64,000 bases of DNA from Solirubrum sp044628455 (GCF_044628455.1 NZ_JBIYZW010000001.1:1984001-2048000); one strand, 5' to 3'. Numbered from the stretch's first letter, positions 7,775 through 16,009 are shown. Made by a program: numbers and translations. The notes: generated from the letters alone by a model not told the origin.

Positions 7775-8482
7775 ATGAAACTTCCCACCATTCACGGCTA
7801 CATCGAGCGCCGCATTCTGATCAACTACACGGCGGATCCGCGGGTGGTGGCCGGTATCCTCCCGCCGCCTTTCCGGCCGAAGCTGTACGAGGGCAAAGCT
7901 ATTATCGGCATTTGCCTGATCCGGCTGAAGGACATCAAGCCCAAGGGCCTGCCCGATTTCATGGGGGTAAGCTCGGAGAACGGCGCCCACCGGATTGCGG
8001 TGGAGTGGGATGAAAACGGAGCGGTGAAATCGGGCGTGTACATTCCGCGCCGCGACACTTCGCTGAAGCTGAATACGCTGGTGGGCGGACGCCTCTTCCC
8101 GGGCCGGCACCACTATGCCCAATTCACGGTGACCGAGCAAGGCGGGAATTACCGCATCCACTTCCGCAGCGCCGACGAGACCGAGCTGTCTATTGCCGCG
8201 ACCGAAGCCGCTGCCCTGAACGGTAACTCGATCTTTCGAACGCTGGAAAATGCCTCGGCCTTTTTTGAGGCCGGCGAGCTGGGCTACTCGCCCAACCACG
8301 AGCGGTTCGACGGGCTCCGGCTGAAGGCGTACCACTGGAACGTGAGGCCGCTGGACGTGGCGGAGGTGAAATCCAGCTACTTCGAGAACGAGGCCGTGTT
8401 TCCCAATGGCTCGGTGACGTTTGACCACGCGCTGCTGATGACCAACATTGAGCACGAGTGGGAAGGCGCCGCGCCGAAGTAA
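7775..8482 (+). CDS. DUF2071 / YqjF-like acetoacetate decarboxylase-fold protein
   Basis: About 235 residues from MKLPTIHG. The signature is RRILINYTADPRVVAGILPP near the N-terminus, then KAIIGICLIRLKDIKPKG and HRIAVEW, and a C-terminal HWNVRPLDV...SSYFENEAVFPNGSV. This matches the DUF2071 (YqjF-like) proteins, which have an acetoacetate-decarboxylase-like beta fold and no known reaction. An ATG 45 bp upstream is in frame, but MKLPT fits the family better. The gene is on the strand opposite to ackA and pta, at the edge of the island that separates them. Confidence 0.75.
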   Translation: MKLPTIHGYIERRILINYTADPRVVAGILPPPFRPKLYEGKAIIGICLIRLKDIKPKGLPDFMGVSSENGAHRIAVEWDENGAVKSGVYIPRRDTSLKLNTLVGGRLFPGRHHYAQFTVTEQGGNYRIHFRSADETELSIAATEAAALNGNSIFRTLENASAFFEAGELGYSPNHERFDGLRLKAYHWNVRPLDVAEVKSSYFENEAVFPNGSVTFDHALLMTNIEHEWEGAAPK

Positions 8483-8539
8483 TGGGGGTTCAGTTTTCCG
8501 CACCTGGGGAAGATGTGCGCCTGATGTTCCGGCTTGGGC

Positions 8540-8679
8540 CGGTGGGTCGCCGTACGCTTGCTGGAAGTCGGTACACCCGGGATATACCTGGGCGCAGCAG
8601 CATCAAAACCACGGAAATCTACACCCATGTGGCCCAGCACAAGCGCCCCGCCTCTCCCCTTGATGACCTGGGGCTGTAA
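8540..8679 (+). pseudogene. Remnant of a tyrosine recombinase (integron/Xer type), C-terminal end
   Basis: One frame ends in GRSSIKTTEIYTHVAQHK and then PASPLDDLGL and stop, which is the C-terminal end of tyrosine recombinases (LGHSS.KTT.IYTHV...SPLD) and includes the catalytic tyrosine of IYTHV. About 50 bp earlier, in a different frame, VRLLEVGT matches the preceding THLLE.GTD block. The two pieces are joined out of frame and LGHSS has decayed to GRSS, so this is a frameshifted fragment with the rest of the enzyme lost. It sits immediately before the symmetric repeat block and the cassette-like genes. Confidence 0.7.
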
Positions 8680-8687
8680 GAGGCCGG

Positions 8688-8783
8688 TAGCGCCAATCAT
8701 TCCAACGGTAGCTATATTGGCGCTCAACTTGCGTACCAAGGATAGATTGGCGCTACTGCGCACAGGTCCTGAGTAGCGCCAAT
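8688..8783. repeat. Symmetric block of four TAGCGCCAAT repeats
   Basis: Copies at 8688-8697 (direct), 8716-8725 (inverted, last base changed), 8746-8755 (inverted) and 8774-8783 (direct). The gaps are 18, 20 and 18 bp, so the block is two hairpins of equal size arranged symmetrically. It lies between the recombinase remnant and the first AT-rich gene, where a recombination site would be expected. Confidence 0.85.
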
Positions 8784-8787
8784 ACAG

Positions 8788-9447
8788 ATGTTGCCAGCAA
8801 TTATGACGACAGACCGTAAACTAAAAATCATCTTCGGACTTTTATCGGTTGGACTTTTGACAAGTTTGCTTTTTAAGCTGTCAAATGTTCCAGGTGGCAT
8901 GATTTTGTCTGGACTTTTTTTAGGAGGAATGATGATAGTTGGAATTATTCTTGGCTGTTTACTCTTGACAGGAATTATGAGACTGCTTTTTAAGCGAACC
9001 TCGTTTCTGGCAATATTTTTCATCACAACAACAATTTCCTTCATAGCATTTCACTATCAATTGTATTCACCTACATTGACAATTAAAGTCCCTAACGGGT
9101 ATAAAGGAGAAATCAACCTTGTTTTATCAAACGTAGATGAAAATATACTGACAGTTGATAGCAACGGTATCGGTTATTTAACTGAATGGACTTTTAATAA
9201 AACATATACGAGACCAAAGGTTGAACAAATTGACGGCAAAAATCTTGACGCTTATTTAATCGGGTTCAATCCGTCAACATTTTTTGGAAAGAGGAAAAGT
9301 TGCTGCATAGGCAAACGTGAAGTTCACAGTTTATCTTTCAAGATTGGAACTAAACCCGATATGAATGATGAATACTTTCCAGGTAGAAACTTCACTGAAA
9401 TCTTGGACACAAACAAGGCAAAACCTATCAAATTAGACACATATTAA
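8788..9447 (+). CDS. AT-rich membrane protein of unknown function (cassette 1)
   Basis: A 219-residue frame; a second possible start (MTTDRK) lies at 8803. Four hydrophobic segments occupy roughly residues 13-30, 36-60, 62-72 and 74-92. A polar C-terminal domain (95-219) with no motif I know follows, and contains a CC pair near residue 171. It is likely an inner-membrane protein with a periplasmic domain. Codon use is strongly AT-biased compared with every core gene around it. An attC-like palindrome follows the stop. This indicates a recently gained single-gene unit. Confidence 0.75.
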   Translation: MLPAIMTTDRKLKIIFGLLSVGLLTSLLFKLSNVPGGMILSGLFLGGMMIVGIILGCLLLTGIMRLLFKRTSFLAIFFITTTISFIAFHYQLYSPTLTIKVPNGYKGEINLVLSNVDENILTVDSNGIGYLTEWTFNKTYTRPKVEQIDGKNLDAYLIGFNPSTFFGKRKSCCIGKREVHSLSFKIGTKPDMNDEYFPGRNFTEILDTNKAKPIKLDTY

Positions 9448-9487
9448 ACCGTTAGGGAGACGACTATAGAGATACGGAAATAACTGC

Positions 9488-9622
9488 TGGTAACATCGGT
9501 TTTGCACTATGATGGCTGATGAATAAGTGCTGAACCAATAAACTTTGTTCAACTTTATCAATACATATAAGCTGACCGAACACGGAATGCCACCACATCG
9601 CAAAGCCGTTTTCCGTTAGCGG
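9488..9622. other. attC-like imperfect palindrome after cassette 1
   Basis: The left arm at 9491-9516 (TAAC, then CGGTTTTGC, then TGATGGC) pairs with the right arm at 9589-9621 (GCCACCACATC, GCAAAGCCG, then GTTAGCG). AAC and GTT stand at the outer ends, as in integron recombination sites. About 70 bp of unpaired AT-rich DNA form the terminal part. The pairing was read by eye; the attC identity is inferred. Confidence 0.5.
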
Positions 9623-9656
9623 CTATGATCAAATGCAAGTCAATCAAGCATAACTT

Positions 9657-10106
9657 ATGTTAATCGTTCTTATTCTTTTTTCAATTCCATTGTATTTGTT
9701 CTGGCTTTGGCTATTTTCAAAAAGGATAATTTTTTATCGAAACAGAGTTTTGATTTCCCTTTTTACAACCTTAATTACACTATTTACCCTTGGCTATGGA
9801 TTTATTGTCTTTTTATATGGTAATCAGGAAGAGGAAGTAAAGCTCAAGTTTAGTTCCACCAAATGGTTTGAAGAAAAGAATACCCGCTTTTTAATGGCAG
9901 ACGATATTATTCATAGTAAACTCTTATTGCGAAAAGACACAATTCATATTAAGGAAATTTTAGGGGAACCGAACCACAGAACTGAATCTTCGTTTGTTTA
10001 CCATTTAGGAATGAGCGGAAAAATTAGTATGATATTCCATAAGCTGGAAATTAAATATGAACATAATCAGGTAAACGAAATAAAACATATTGAAACTCCT
10101 GAATAA
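9657..10106 (+). CDS. AT-rich protein with two membrane segments and BamE/SmpA-like tail (cassette 2)
   Basis: 149 residues from an ATG at 9657. Two hydrophobic helices (about 2-20 and 30-54) precede a domain reading DIIHSKLLLRKDTIHIKEIL, GEPNHR, FVYHLG and LEIKYEHNQVNEI. This order (short helix, LGEP turn, aromatic-Y-LG strand, final strand with E.N.V.E) resembles the small BamE/SmpA fold. That comparison is by eye. The gene is AT-rich like cassette 1 and unlike the core genes, and is followed by a second attC-like palindrome that reaches the pta stop codon. Confidence 0.7.
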   Translation: MLIVLILFSIPLYLFWLWLFSKRIIFYRNRVLISLFTTLITLFTLGYGFIVFLYGNQEEEVKLKFSSTKWFEEKNTRFLMADDIIHSKLLLRKDTIHIKEILGEPNHRTESSFVYHLGMSGKISMIFHKLEIKYEHNQVNEIKHIETPE

Positions 10107-10113
10107 AGAATAT

Positions 10114-10247
10114 GCCGCCAACATCAGCTTTCTAAAACCAAGGCTGAAGAACATCATTTACATAATATAACTTTAATGAACGGAAGAACAGAAATGAAGC
10201 GAAGTGCCCAAAATGCCTTGGCATCAGAAAGCTGTAAAACGTTAAAT
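10114..10247. other. attC-like imperfect palindrome abutting pta
   Basis: The left arm has CCAAC at 10118-10122, CAGCTTTCT at 10125-10133 and CCAAGGC at 10138-10144. The right arm has GCCTTGG at 10215-10221, AGAAAGCTG at 10226-10234 and GTTAAAT at 10241-10247. The nine-base inner arms are perfectly complementary. GTTAAAT fits the integron core-site consensus GTTRRRY, and AAC faces it. The pta stop codon lies inside this last heptamer. Confidence 0.6.
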
Positions 10248-12335
10248 ATCCTGGCTCTGAATAGCCGTAATAACCACCGTATTAAACACATCATCCACGG
10301 TACAGCCGCGGCTCAGGTCGTTCACCGGTTTATTTAATCCTTGCAGCACCGGGCCGATGGCCAGGGCGCCGGTTTCGCGCTGCACGGCTTTGTAGGTGTT
10401 GTTGCCGGTGTTCAGGTCGGGGAAGATGAGCACGCTGGCCTGCCCGGCCACGGCCGAGCCGGGCAGCTTCTGCTGGCCCACCAGGGGGTCGACGGCGGCG
10501 TCGTACTGAATGGGGCCTTCCACGGGCAAATCGGGGCGCAGCTGGCGCACCAGCTCGGTGGCGCGGCGCACCTTGTCGACCTCGGCGCCCTCGCCCGAGG
10601 TGCCCGAAGAGTACGAGAGCATGGCCACGCGGGGCTCCACGCCGAAGCGGCGGGCGCTTTCGGCCGAGGACACGGCAATTTCGGCCAGCTGCTCGGCCGT
10701 GGGGTTGGGGTTCACGGCGCAGTCGCCGAACACGGCCACGCGGTCGGGCAGGCACATGAAGAACACCGACGAGACGAGCGAGATGCCGGGCTTGGTTTTG
10801 ATGAACTGCAGGGCCGGCCGGATGGTGTGCTGGGTGGTGTGCACCGCACCCGACACCATGCCGTCGGCGTGGCCCTTGTACACCATCATCGAGCCGAAGT
10901 AGGATACGTCGCGCAGCAGGTCGCGGGCCATGTCCTCGTTCACGCCCTTGGACTTGCGCAGCTCGTAGAACGTCTGCACGTAGTCGTCGTAGTACGCGCT
11001 GTGCGCGGGGTCGATGACGCGCAGGTGGCCTACCGGTAGGTTGATGCCCAGGCGCTTGGCCGAAGCGGCTACTTCGGCGGGGTTGCCCAGGATGGTGAGG
11101 TCCACGATGTCCTGCTGCAGCAATTGGGCGGCGGCGCGCAGAATCCGGTCGTCGTTGCCCTCGGGCAGCACGATGTGGCGGCGCTGGCGCTTGGCCCACT
11201 GCAGCAGCCGGTACTGAAACATGTGCGGGGTGATGCCCTCGGCCTGGTAGCTGGCCAGCTTCTGGTCGAGGGCCGGCAGATCGACGTAGCGCTCGAAAGT
11301 GCGCAAAGCCAGCTGAATTTTCTTGGGGTTGTCGGGGGTGAGGCGCGACTTGACGGCCGCGAGCCGGGCGCTGGTTTCGAAGGTGCCGGTGGGCACGGCC
11401 AGAATGGGCATGACGCCCTGCAAGCCGCGCAGCAGGCGCAGAATGGGCTCTTCGGGCTCCCAGCCGGCCGTGAGTACCACGCCCGCCACCTTGGGGTAGC
11501 TGGCCGAGAGGTTGGCCTGGATGGCGCAGATAACGATGTCGCCCCGGTCGCCGGGCGTCACGATGACCACGTTTTCCTTGAGGTAGTTCAGGAAGTTGGG
11601 CACCTGCATGGCGCCGGTCACGAAGTTGTCGACCTGGTTGCCGAGCAGCTCCTCGCCGAAGAGCAGCTTGCCGCCCAGCGCATCGTGGATTTCCTGCATG
11701 GTGGGGCTCAGCAGCGCTTGGTCCTGGGGAATCACCGACAGGATGGTTTCCGGGGGCAGCTGGGCGCGCAGCAGCGCCTGCACGTCGGCTACCTGGGCGG
11801 GTGGCACCTTGTTGGCCACCACCGTGAGCACCGGCACCTCGCGCGCCTCGAAGCCGCGCAGGGCCGTGAGCGTGCTGCTGATGATCTGGGCCGTGGTTTT
11901 GCCCTCACCCGAAGTCACCAGCACCACGGGCACGCCCAGGTTTTTGGCAATGGTCACGTTCAGGTCGAACTCGAAGGCCGTGCCCTGGCCCACGAAGTCG
12001 GTGCCCTCCACCACCACGAAGTCGTGGACGTCTTCGAGCTGCTTGTAGCGGTGAATGATGGTGTCGAGCATTTCGCCCTGCTGCCCGGTTTCGATCAGGT
12101 GCAGCACCTCGGCGCCGGGGTAGGCAAAGGTGTCTTCGTAAGGCGTGGGCAGCTGAAAGTAGCGCAGCACGGTGTCGATGTGCGCGTCGCGGCGGCCGTC
12201 GGGCCCAGTGTTGATGACGGGCTTGAAGTAGCCGACTTTCTGGGCCTTGCGCAGCAGCATGTTTACCAGACCCAGCGTCACGAGCGACTTGCCGCTGTAG
12301 GGTTCGGCCGAGGCAATGAAGACGGTTTTGGTCAT
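10242..12335 (-). CDS. pta: Phosphate acetyltransferase, long form
   Basis: About 697 residues from MTKTVFIASAEPYSGKS; an upstream ATG adds 11 unlikely residues. The N-terminal half has the P-loop-like SAEPYSGKSLVTLG and the regulatory DRTGG-type region of long Pta proteins. The C-terminal ~330 residues hold the catalytic PTA_PTB domain: IVLPEGNDDRILRAA, DGMVSGAVHTT, VFGDCAVNPNP and LSYSSGTSG. It makes acetyl phosphate from acetyl-CoA and phosphate for AckA. The stop codon is formed within the heptamer GTTAAAT of the adjoining attC-like palindrome. Confidence 0.96.
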   Translation of the reverse strand: MTKTVFIASAEPYSGKSLVTLGLVNMLLRKAQKVGYFKPVINTGPDGRRDAHIDTVLRYFQLPTPYEDTFAYPGAEVLHLIETGQQGEMLDTIIHRYKQLEDVHDFVVVEGTDFVGQGTAFEFDLNVTIAKNLGVPVVLVTSGEGKTTAQIISSTLTALRGFEAREVPVLTVVANKVPPAQVADVQALLRAQLPPETILSVIPQDQALLSPTMQEIHDALGGKLLFGEELLGNQVDNFVTGAMQVPNFLNYLKENVVIVTPGDRGDIVICAIQANLSASYPKVAGVVLTAGWEPEEPILRLLRGLQGVMPILAVPTGTFETSARLAAVKSRLTPDNPKKIQLALRTFERYVDLPALDQKLASYQAEGITPHMFQYRLLQWAKRQRRHIVLPEGNDDRILRAAAQLLQQDIVDLTILGNPAEVAASAKRLGINLPVGHLRVIDPAHSAYYDDYVQTFYELRKSKGVNEDMARDLLRDVSYFGSMMVYKGHADGMVSGAVHTTQHTIRPALQFIKTKPGISLVSSVFFMCLPDRVAVFGDCAVNPNPTAEQLAEIAVSSAESARRFGVEPRVAMLSYSSGTSGEGAEVDKVRRATELVRQLRPDLPVEGPIQYDAAVDPLVGQQKLPGSAVAGQASVLIFPDLNTGNNTYKAVQRETGALAIGPVLQGLNKPVNDLSRGCTVDDVFNTVVITAIQSQDI

Positions 12336-12471
12336 ACCAGCAGGAGCATTCGGGGAACAGCAAAACAACCACGCAGGGCGGCCTTCGGCGGTAACTACGG
12401 AAGTTTTTCCGGAGCGGCCGGGCGGCTGATTGCCGACAAGCTACTGCCGAAGCGGCGGCCGAAACGCCAAA

Positions 12472-12495
12472 CGCCCCGACCTGTCGGCCGGGGCG
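12472..12495 (-). terminator. Hairpin after recR
   Basis: CGCCCCG pairs with CGGGGCG across a 10-nt loop, about 25 bp past the recR stop. Only a short T-run follows on the minus strand, so termination strength is uncertain. Confidence 0.5.
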
Positions 12496-12520
12496 CTTCA
12501 ACTCAAGGCGTTTCTGAAGG

Positions 12521-13135
12521 TCAGCGCGCCTGCCGCTGGCGCTCCACGATGGAGCGGCCCAGAGTAATTTCGTCGGCGTACTCCAGCTCGCCGCCCACCG
12601 GAATGCCGCGGGCAATGGAGCTGATGTGCACCTCGGGAAACTCGCGCAGGCGGCGGGTGAGGTAAAAGGCGGTGGTGTCGCCCTCCATGGTGGGGCTGAT
12701 GGCCAGAATCACTTCCTTCACCTCGCTCTCCTCGCCTTTCATGCGGTCGACCAGCGGCTCGATGTGCAGGTCGGCGGGGCCGATGCCCTCGATGGGCGAG
12801 ATGACGCCGCCCAACACGTGGTACACGCCCTGGTACTGGCCGGTGTTTTCAATGGCAATAACGTCGCGGATGTCGGACACCACGCACACGGTGCTCTGGT
12901 CGCGCAAGGGGTTGGCGCAGATGGAGCACTGCTCGGTATCGGAGATGTTGAAGCAGGTCTGGCAGTAGCGGATGTCGTAGCGCATCTTGGCCAGGGCCTC
13001 GGCCAGCGAGCTGGTCGTCTCGGTTTCGGCCTTGAGCAGGTGCAGGGCCAGGCGCAAAGCCGTTTTGCGGCCGATGCCCGGCAGCTTGGCCAGCTCGCCC
13101 ACTGCGTTTTCAATCAGTTTGGAGGGAAATTCCAT
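12521..13135 (-). CDS. recR: Recombination mediator RecR
   Basis: 204 residues, normal length. The order is helix-hairpin-helix (LAKLPGIGRKTALRLALHLL), a four-cysteine zinc finger (CQTCFNISDTEQCSIC, residues ~58-73), and a Toprim domain with VVSDIRDVIAIE, LGGVISPIEGIGP and AISPTMEGDTTAFYL. RecR works with RecO (and RecF) to load RecA on SSB-covered single-stranded DNA during gap repair. A family A hairpin element separates it from clpS upstream, so the two may be transcribed together. Confidence 0.97.
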   Translation of the reverse strand: MEFPSKLIENAVGELAKLPGIGRKTALRLALHLLKAETETTSSLAEALAKMRYDIRYCQTCFNISDTEQCSICANPLRDQSTVCVVSDIRDVIAIENTGQYQGVYHVLGGVISPIEGIGPADLHIEPLVDRMKGEESEVKEVILAISPTMEGDTTAFYLTRRLREFPEVHISSIARGIPVGGELEYADEITLGRSIVERQRQAR

Positions 13136-13137
13136 GC

Positions 13138-13229
13138 AATGAGTTACCAGTTGTCAGTTGTCAGTTGCCAGTCAGCGAAGCCAATCGTTCTGCGAGACTG
13201 GCAACTGGCAACCCGCACCTGACAACTCA
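13138..13229. repeat. Low-complexity word hairpin, family A, between clpS and recR
   Basis: AGTTGTCAGTTGTCAGTTG words on the left face GACTGGCAACTGGCAAC and ACCTGACAACT words on the right. GTTGCCAGTC/GACTGGCAAC is a perfect inverted pair. It fills the space between the clpS stop and recR start almost completely. Confidence 0.8.
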
Positions 13230-13230
13230 G

Positions 13231-13512
13231 TTAAACAACGTCGGCGGAAATGCCGCGGTCGTGGATGGCGGAGCACAGGGGCGTCAGCTCGTCATAGGTC
13301 CCGAGCTTGACGGCGCACTGGCCCTTGTAGTGAATGAGCAGGGTGCACTGCTCGGCCTGCTCGGGTTCGTGGCCGCACACGTCGATGAGGGTGCGAATAA
13401 CGTGGTCGAAGGTGTTCACGTCGTCGTTGTACACGATAAGGTCGCGCAGGTCGGTGGTTTCTTCCAGCAGGAGAACGTCTTCGTCGGGCGCAAACTGAGG
13501 TTTGGTGTTCAT
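13231..13512 (-). CDS. clpS: ATP-dependent Clp protease adaptor ClpS
   Basis: 93 residues from MNTKPQFAP; an in-frame ATG nine codons upstream gives an atypical extension. It carries the ClpS core LIVYNDDVNTFDHVIRTL, with the NDDVNTF loop that grips the ClpA/ClpC N-domain, and the second half CTLLIHYKGQCAVKLG. ClpS delivers N-degron substrates to the ClpAP/ClpCP protease. The neighbour recR lies downstream on the same strand. Confidence 0.93.
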   Translation of the reverse strand: MNTKPQFAPDEDVLLLEETTDLRDLIVYNDDVNTFDHVIRTLIDVCGHEPEQAEQCTLLIHYKGQCAVKLGTYDELTPLCSAIHDRGISADVV

Positions 13513-13698
13513 GGCGTAAAAATACGGATAGCGTGGCACAAAACCGGTGGGGCCGGCCTCCTCAACCGCGGCTTTGTATAACCCCGCCCCGGGGCGAATA
13601 GTTGCCTGCGCTCAGGGCTTTATGCCGGGGCCCGGAGTGAAATTTTGGGCGTAATTTTCGCCGACCGTAGCCTTTGCTCACTTCTCGCTTTTCCGCTT

Positions 13699-15921
13699 AT
13701 GCATAGCTTTTCGCGGCGCGCGGCGCTGCCCTTGTTGCTGCTGGGCCTGCTGGGCCTGCCCGCCACCGCCCAGCAGAAACTCCTGACCATGGAGGATGCC
13801 TACCTGAACCGCAGCCTGCAGCCCGCTTCGCTGAAACAACTGACCTGGATTCCGGGCTCGAAGGATGAGTTCAGCTTGGCCCGCACCGAAAACGGCCAGG
13901 ACGAGCTGGCGCGCGGCGGTGCCACCGGCCCGCTGCGCCCGGTGGTGACGCTGGCCCAGCTCAGCCAGGCCCTGCAGGCCGCCGGCGCCCCGGCCGTGAA
14001 AGCCAGTGCGTTTCCTACCGTGCAGTGGACCGGCCCCGACGCGTTCGTGGTGACCATGCCCAGCCGCGAGGTGTTCCGCTATTCGGTGGCTGAGGGCAAG
14101 GCCAGCCGGCTGTTTGGCTTTGCCGCCGGGGCCGAAAACGTGGAGCTGGACCCCAGCAAAACCCGCGTAGCCTACACCCGGGACCAGAACCTGTTCATCA
14201 GCCTGGCCGGCAAGGAAAATGTGGCGGTGACCTCGGAAGCCAACCCCGCCATTGTGAACGGGCAGGCGGCTCACCGCTCGGAGTTCGGCATCACCAAGGG
14301 CACGTTCTGGAGCCCTAAGGGCAGCAAGCTAGCCTACTACCGCATGGACCAGACGATGGTCAGCGACTACCCGCTGGTGAGCATTGCGCCCTTCCCGGCC
14401 CAGGCCACGCCCATCAAGTACCCCATGGCCGGCGACAAAAGCCACGAGGTAACCGTGGGCGTGTACGACGTGGCCTCGGGCAAAACCGTGTTTCTGCAAA
14501 CCGGCGAGCCGAAAGAGCAGTACCTGACCAACATCAGCTGGAGCCCCGACGAGCAATCGGTGTACGTGGCCGTGCTCAACCGCGACCAGAACCATATGTG
14601 GCTGCGCCAGTACGACGCTGCTACCGGCGCGCTGGTGAAGACGCTGTTTGAAGAAACCGACCAGGAGTACGTGGAGCCCCAGCACCCTTTGCAGTTCGTG
14701 CCCGGCCGCCCCGACCAGTTCGTGTGGCAAAGCCAGCGCAGCGGCTACAATCACCTGTACCTCTACAACACCAGCGGCAAGTTGCTGAAACAGCTCACCA
14801 GCGGCCCTTGGCTGGTAACCGACGTGCTGGGCTTCGACGCCAAAGCCAAGAACCTGTACTTCGCCAGCAACCAGGACAGCCCCCTGCAGCGCCAGCTCTA
14901 CAGCGTGAGCCTGGGCGGCGGCAAGGCCCGCAAAATCAGCCAGAACGCGGGCACCCACACCGGCACGCTCAGCCCCTCGGGCGAGCTGCTGCTCGACGTG
15001 TTCAGCAGCCAGACCACCCCGCGCACCATCAGCCTGGTGGCTACCAAGGACGGCAAGCCGCGCCAGCAGCTGCTGAACGCGCCCAACCCGGTGGCCGGCT
15101 ACGCGCTGGGCCAGATGAAGCTGTTTCCCATCAAGGCCGCCGACGGGCAGACCGACCTGTACTGCCGCCTCATCACCCCGCCCAACTTCGACGCCAGCAA
15201 AAAATACCCGGCCGTGATTTACGTGTACGGCGGCCCGCACGTGCAGCTGGTAACCGACTCGTGGCTGGGCGGCGGCAACCTGTGGATGCAGCACATGGCC
15301 GAGAAGGGCTACGTGGTGTTTACCGTCGACTCGCGCGGCTCGGGCAACCGCGGGCTGCCGTTTGAGCAGGCCACCTTCCGTCAGCTCGGCACCCAGGAAA
15401 TGGCCGACCAGCTCAAGGGCGTCGACTACCTCAAGAGCCTGCCCTACGTGGACGGCCAGCGCATCGGCGTGCACGGCTGGAGCTACGGCGGGTTTATGAC
15501 CACCACGCTGCTCACCCGCGCCCCGCAGGGCACCTTTAAGGTGGGCGTGGCCGGCGGCCCGGTTATCGATTGGCGCCTCTACGAGGTGATGTACACCGAG
15601 CGCTACATGGACACGCCCCAGCAAAACCCCGAGGGCTACCAGCAGGCCAACCTGCTGGGCCACGTGCAGAACCTGAAGGCCCCGCTGCTGATGATTCACG
15701 GCACCGTCGACGACGTGGTGGTGTGGCAGCACAGCCTGAGCTACCTCAAAAACGCGGTGGACCAGGGCGTGCAGCTGGATTACTTCGTGTATCCCGGCCA
15801 CCCGCACAACGTAGGCGGCAAGGACCGCGTGCACCTCTACACCAAAATCACCAACTACCTCGACCTCTACCTGAAGCCCGAAGCCCCGGCCCCCGCGGCT
15901 GCCGGCAGCAACGGCCAGTAA
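13699..15921 (+). CDS. Dipeptidyl-peptidase IV-type S9B serine peptidase, secreted
   Basis: About 740 residues from MHSFSRRAALPLLLLG, which begins a signal peptide ending near PATAQQ. An N-terminal DPP-IV beta-propeller region (~50-490) is followed by the alpha/beta-hydrolase domain: YVYGGPHVQ, VDSRGSGNRG, the nucleophile in GVHGWSYGGFM, the aspartate in HGTVDDVVVW, and the histidine in YPGHPHNVGG. The catalytic triad is complete. It releases X-Pro dipeptides from peptides in the periplasm or outside the cell. It is flanked by unrelated genes and looks monocistronic, with a family B hairpin downstream. Confidence 0.94.
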   Translation: MHSFSRRAALPLLLLGLLGLPATAQQKLLTMEDAYLNRSLQPASLKQLTWIPGSKDEFSLARTENGQDELARGGATGPLRPVVTLAQLSQALQAAGAPAVKASAFPTVQWTGPDAFVVTMPSREVFRYSVAEGKASRLFGFAAGAENVELDPSKTRVAYTRDQNLFISLAGKENVAVTSEANPAIVNGQAAHRSEFGITKGTFWSPKGSKLAYYRMDQTMVSDYPLVSIAPFPAQATPIKYPMAGDKSHEVTVGVYDVASGKTVFLQTGEPKEQYLTNISWSPDEQSVYVAVLNRDQNHMWLRQYDAATGALVKTLFEETDQEYVEPQHPLQFVPGRPDQFVWQSQRSGYNHLYLYNTSGKLLKQLTSGPWLVTDVLGFDAKAKNLYFASNQDSPLQRQLYSVSLGGGKARKISQNAGTHTGTLSPSGELLLDVFSSQTTPRTISLVATKDGKPRQQLLNAPNPVAGYALGQMKLFPIKAADGQTDLYCRLITPPNFDASKKYPAVIYVYGGPHVQLVTDSWLGGGNLWMQHMAEKGYVVFTVDSRGSGNRGLPFEQATFRQLGTQEMADQLKGVDYLKSLPYVDGQRIGVHGWSYGGFMTTTLLTRAPQGTFKVGVAGGPVIDWRLYEVMYTERYMDTPQQNPEGYQQANLLGHVQNLKAPLLMIHGTVDDVVVWQHSLSYLKNAVDQGVQLDYFVYPGHPHNVGGKDRVHLYTKITNYLDLYLKPEAPAPAAAGSNGQ

Positions 15922-15925
15922 CTCA

Positions 15926-16008
15926 GGGGGCATTTATCATTGATCATTTATCAGTTGGGAATTCCACTGGTAGATGATCAATGATAAATGTTAAATGATC
16001 AATGACCT
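15926..16008. repeat. Low-complexity word hairpin, family B (TGATAAATG)
   Basis: A perfect 17-bp inverted repeat, 15931-15947 (CATTTATCATTGATCAT) against 15974-15990, encloses a 26-nt loop. More TTAAATGATCAATGA words run up to the next start codon at 16010. Relatives are at 38465-38502 and 41281-41460. Confidence 0.85.
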
Positions 16009-16009
16009 C

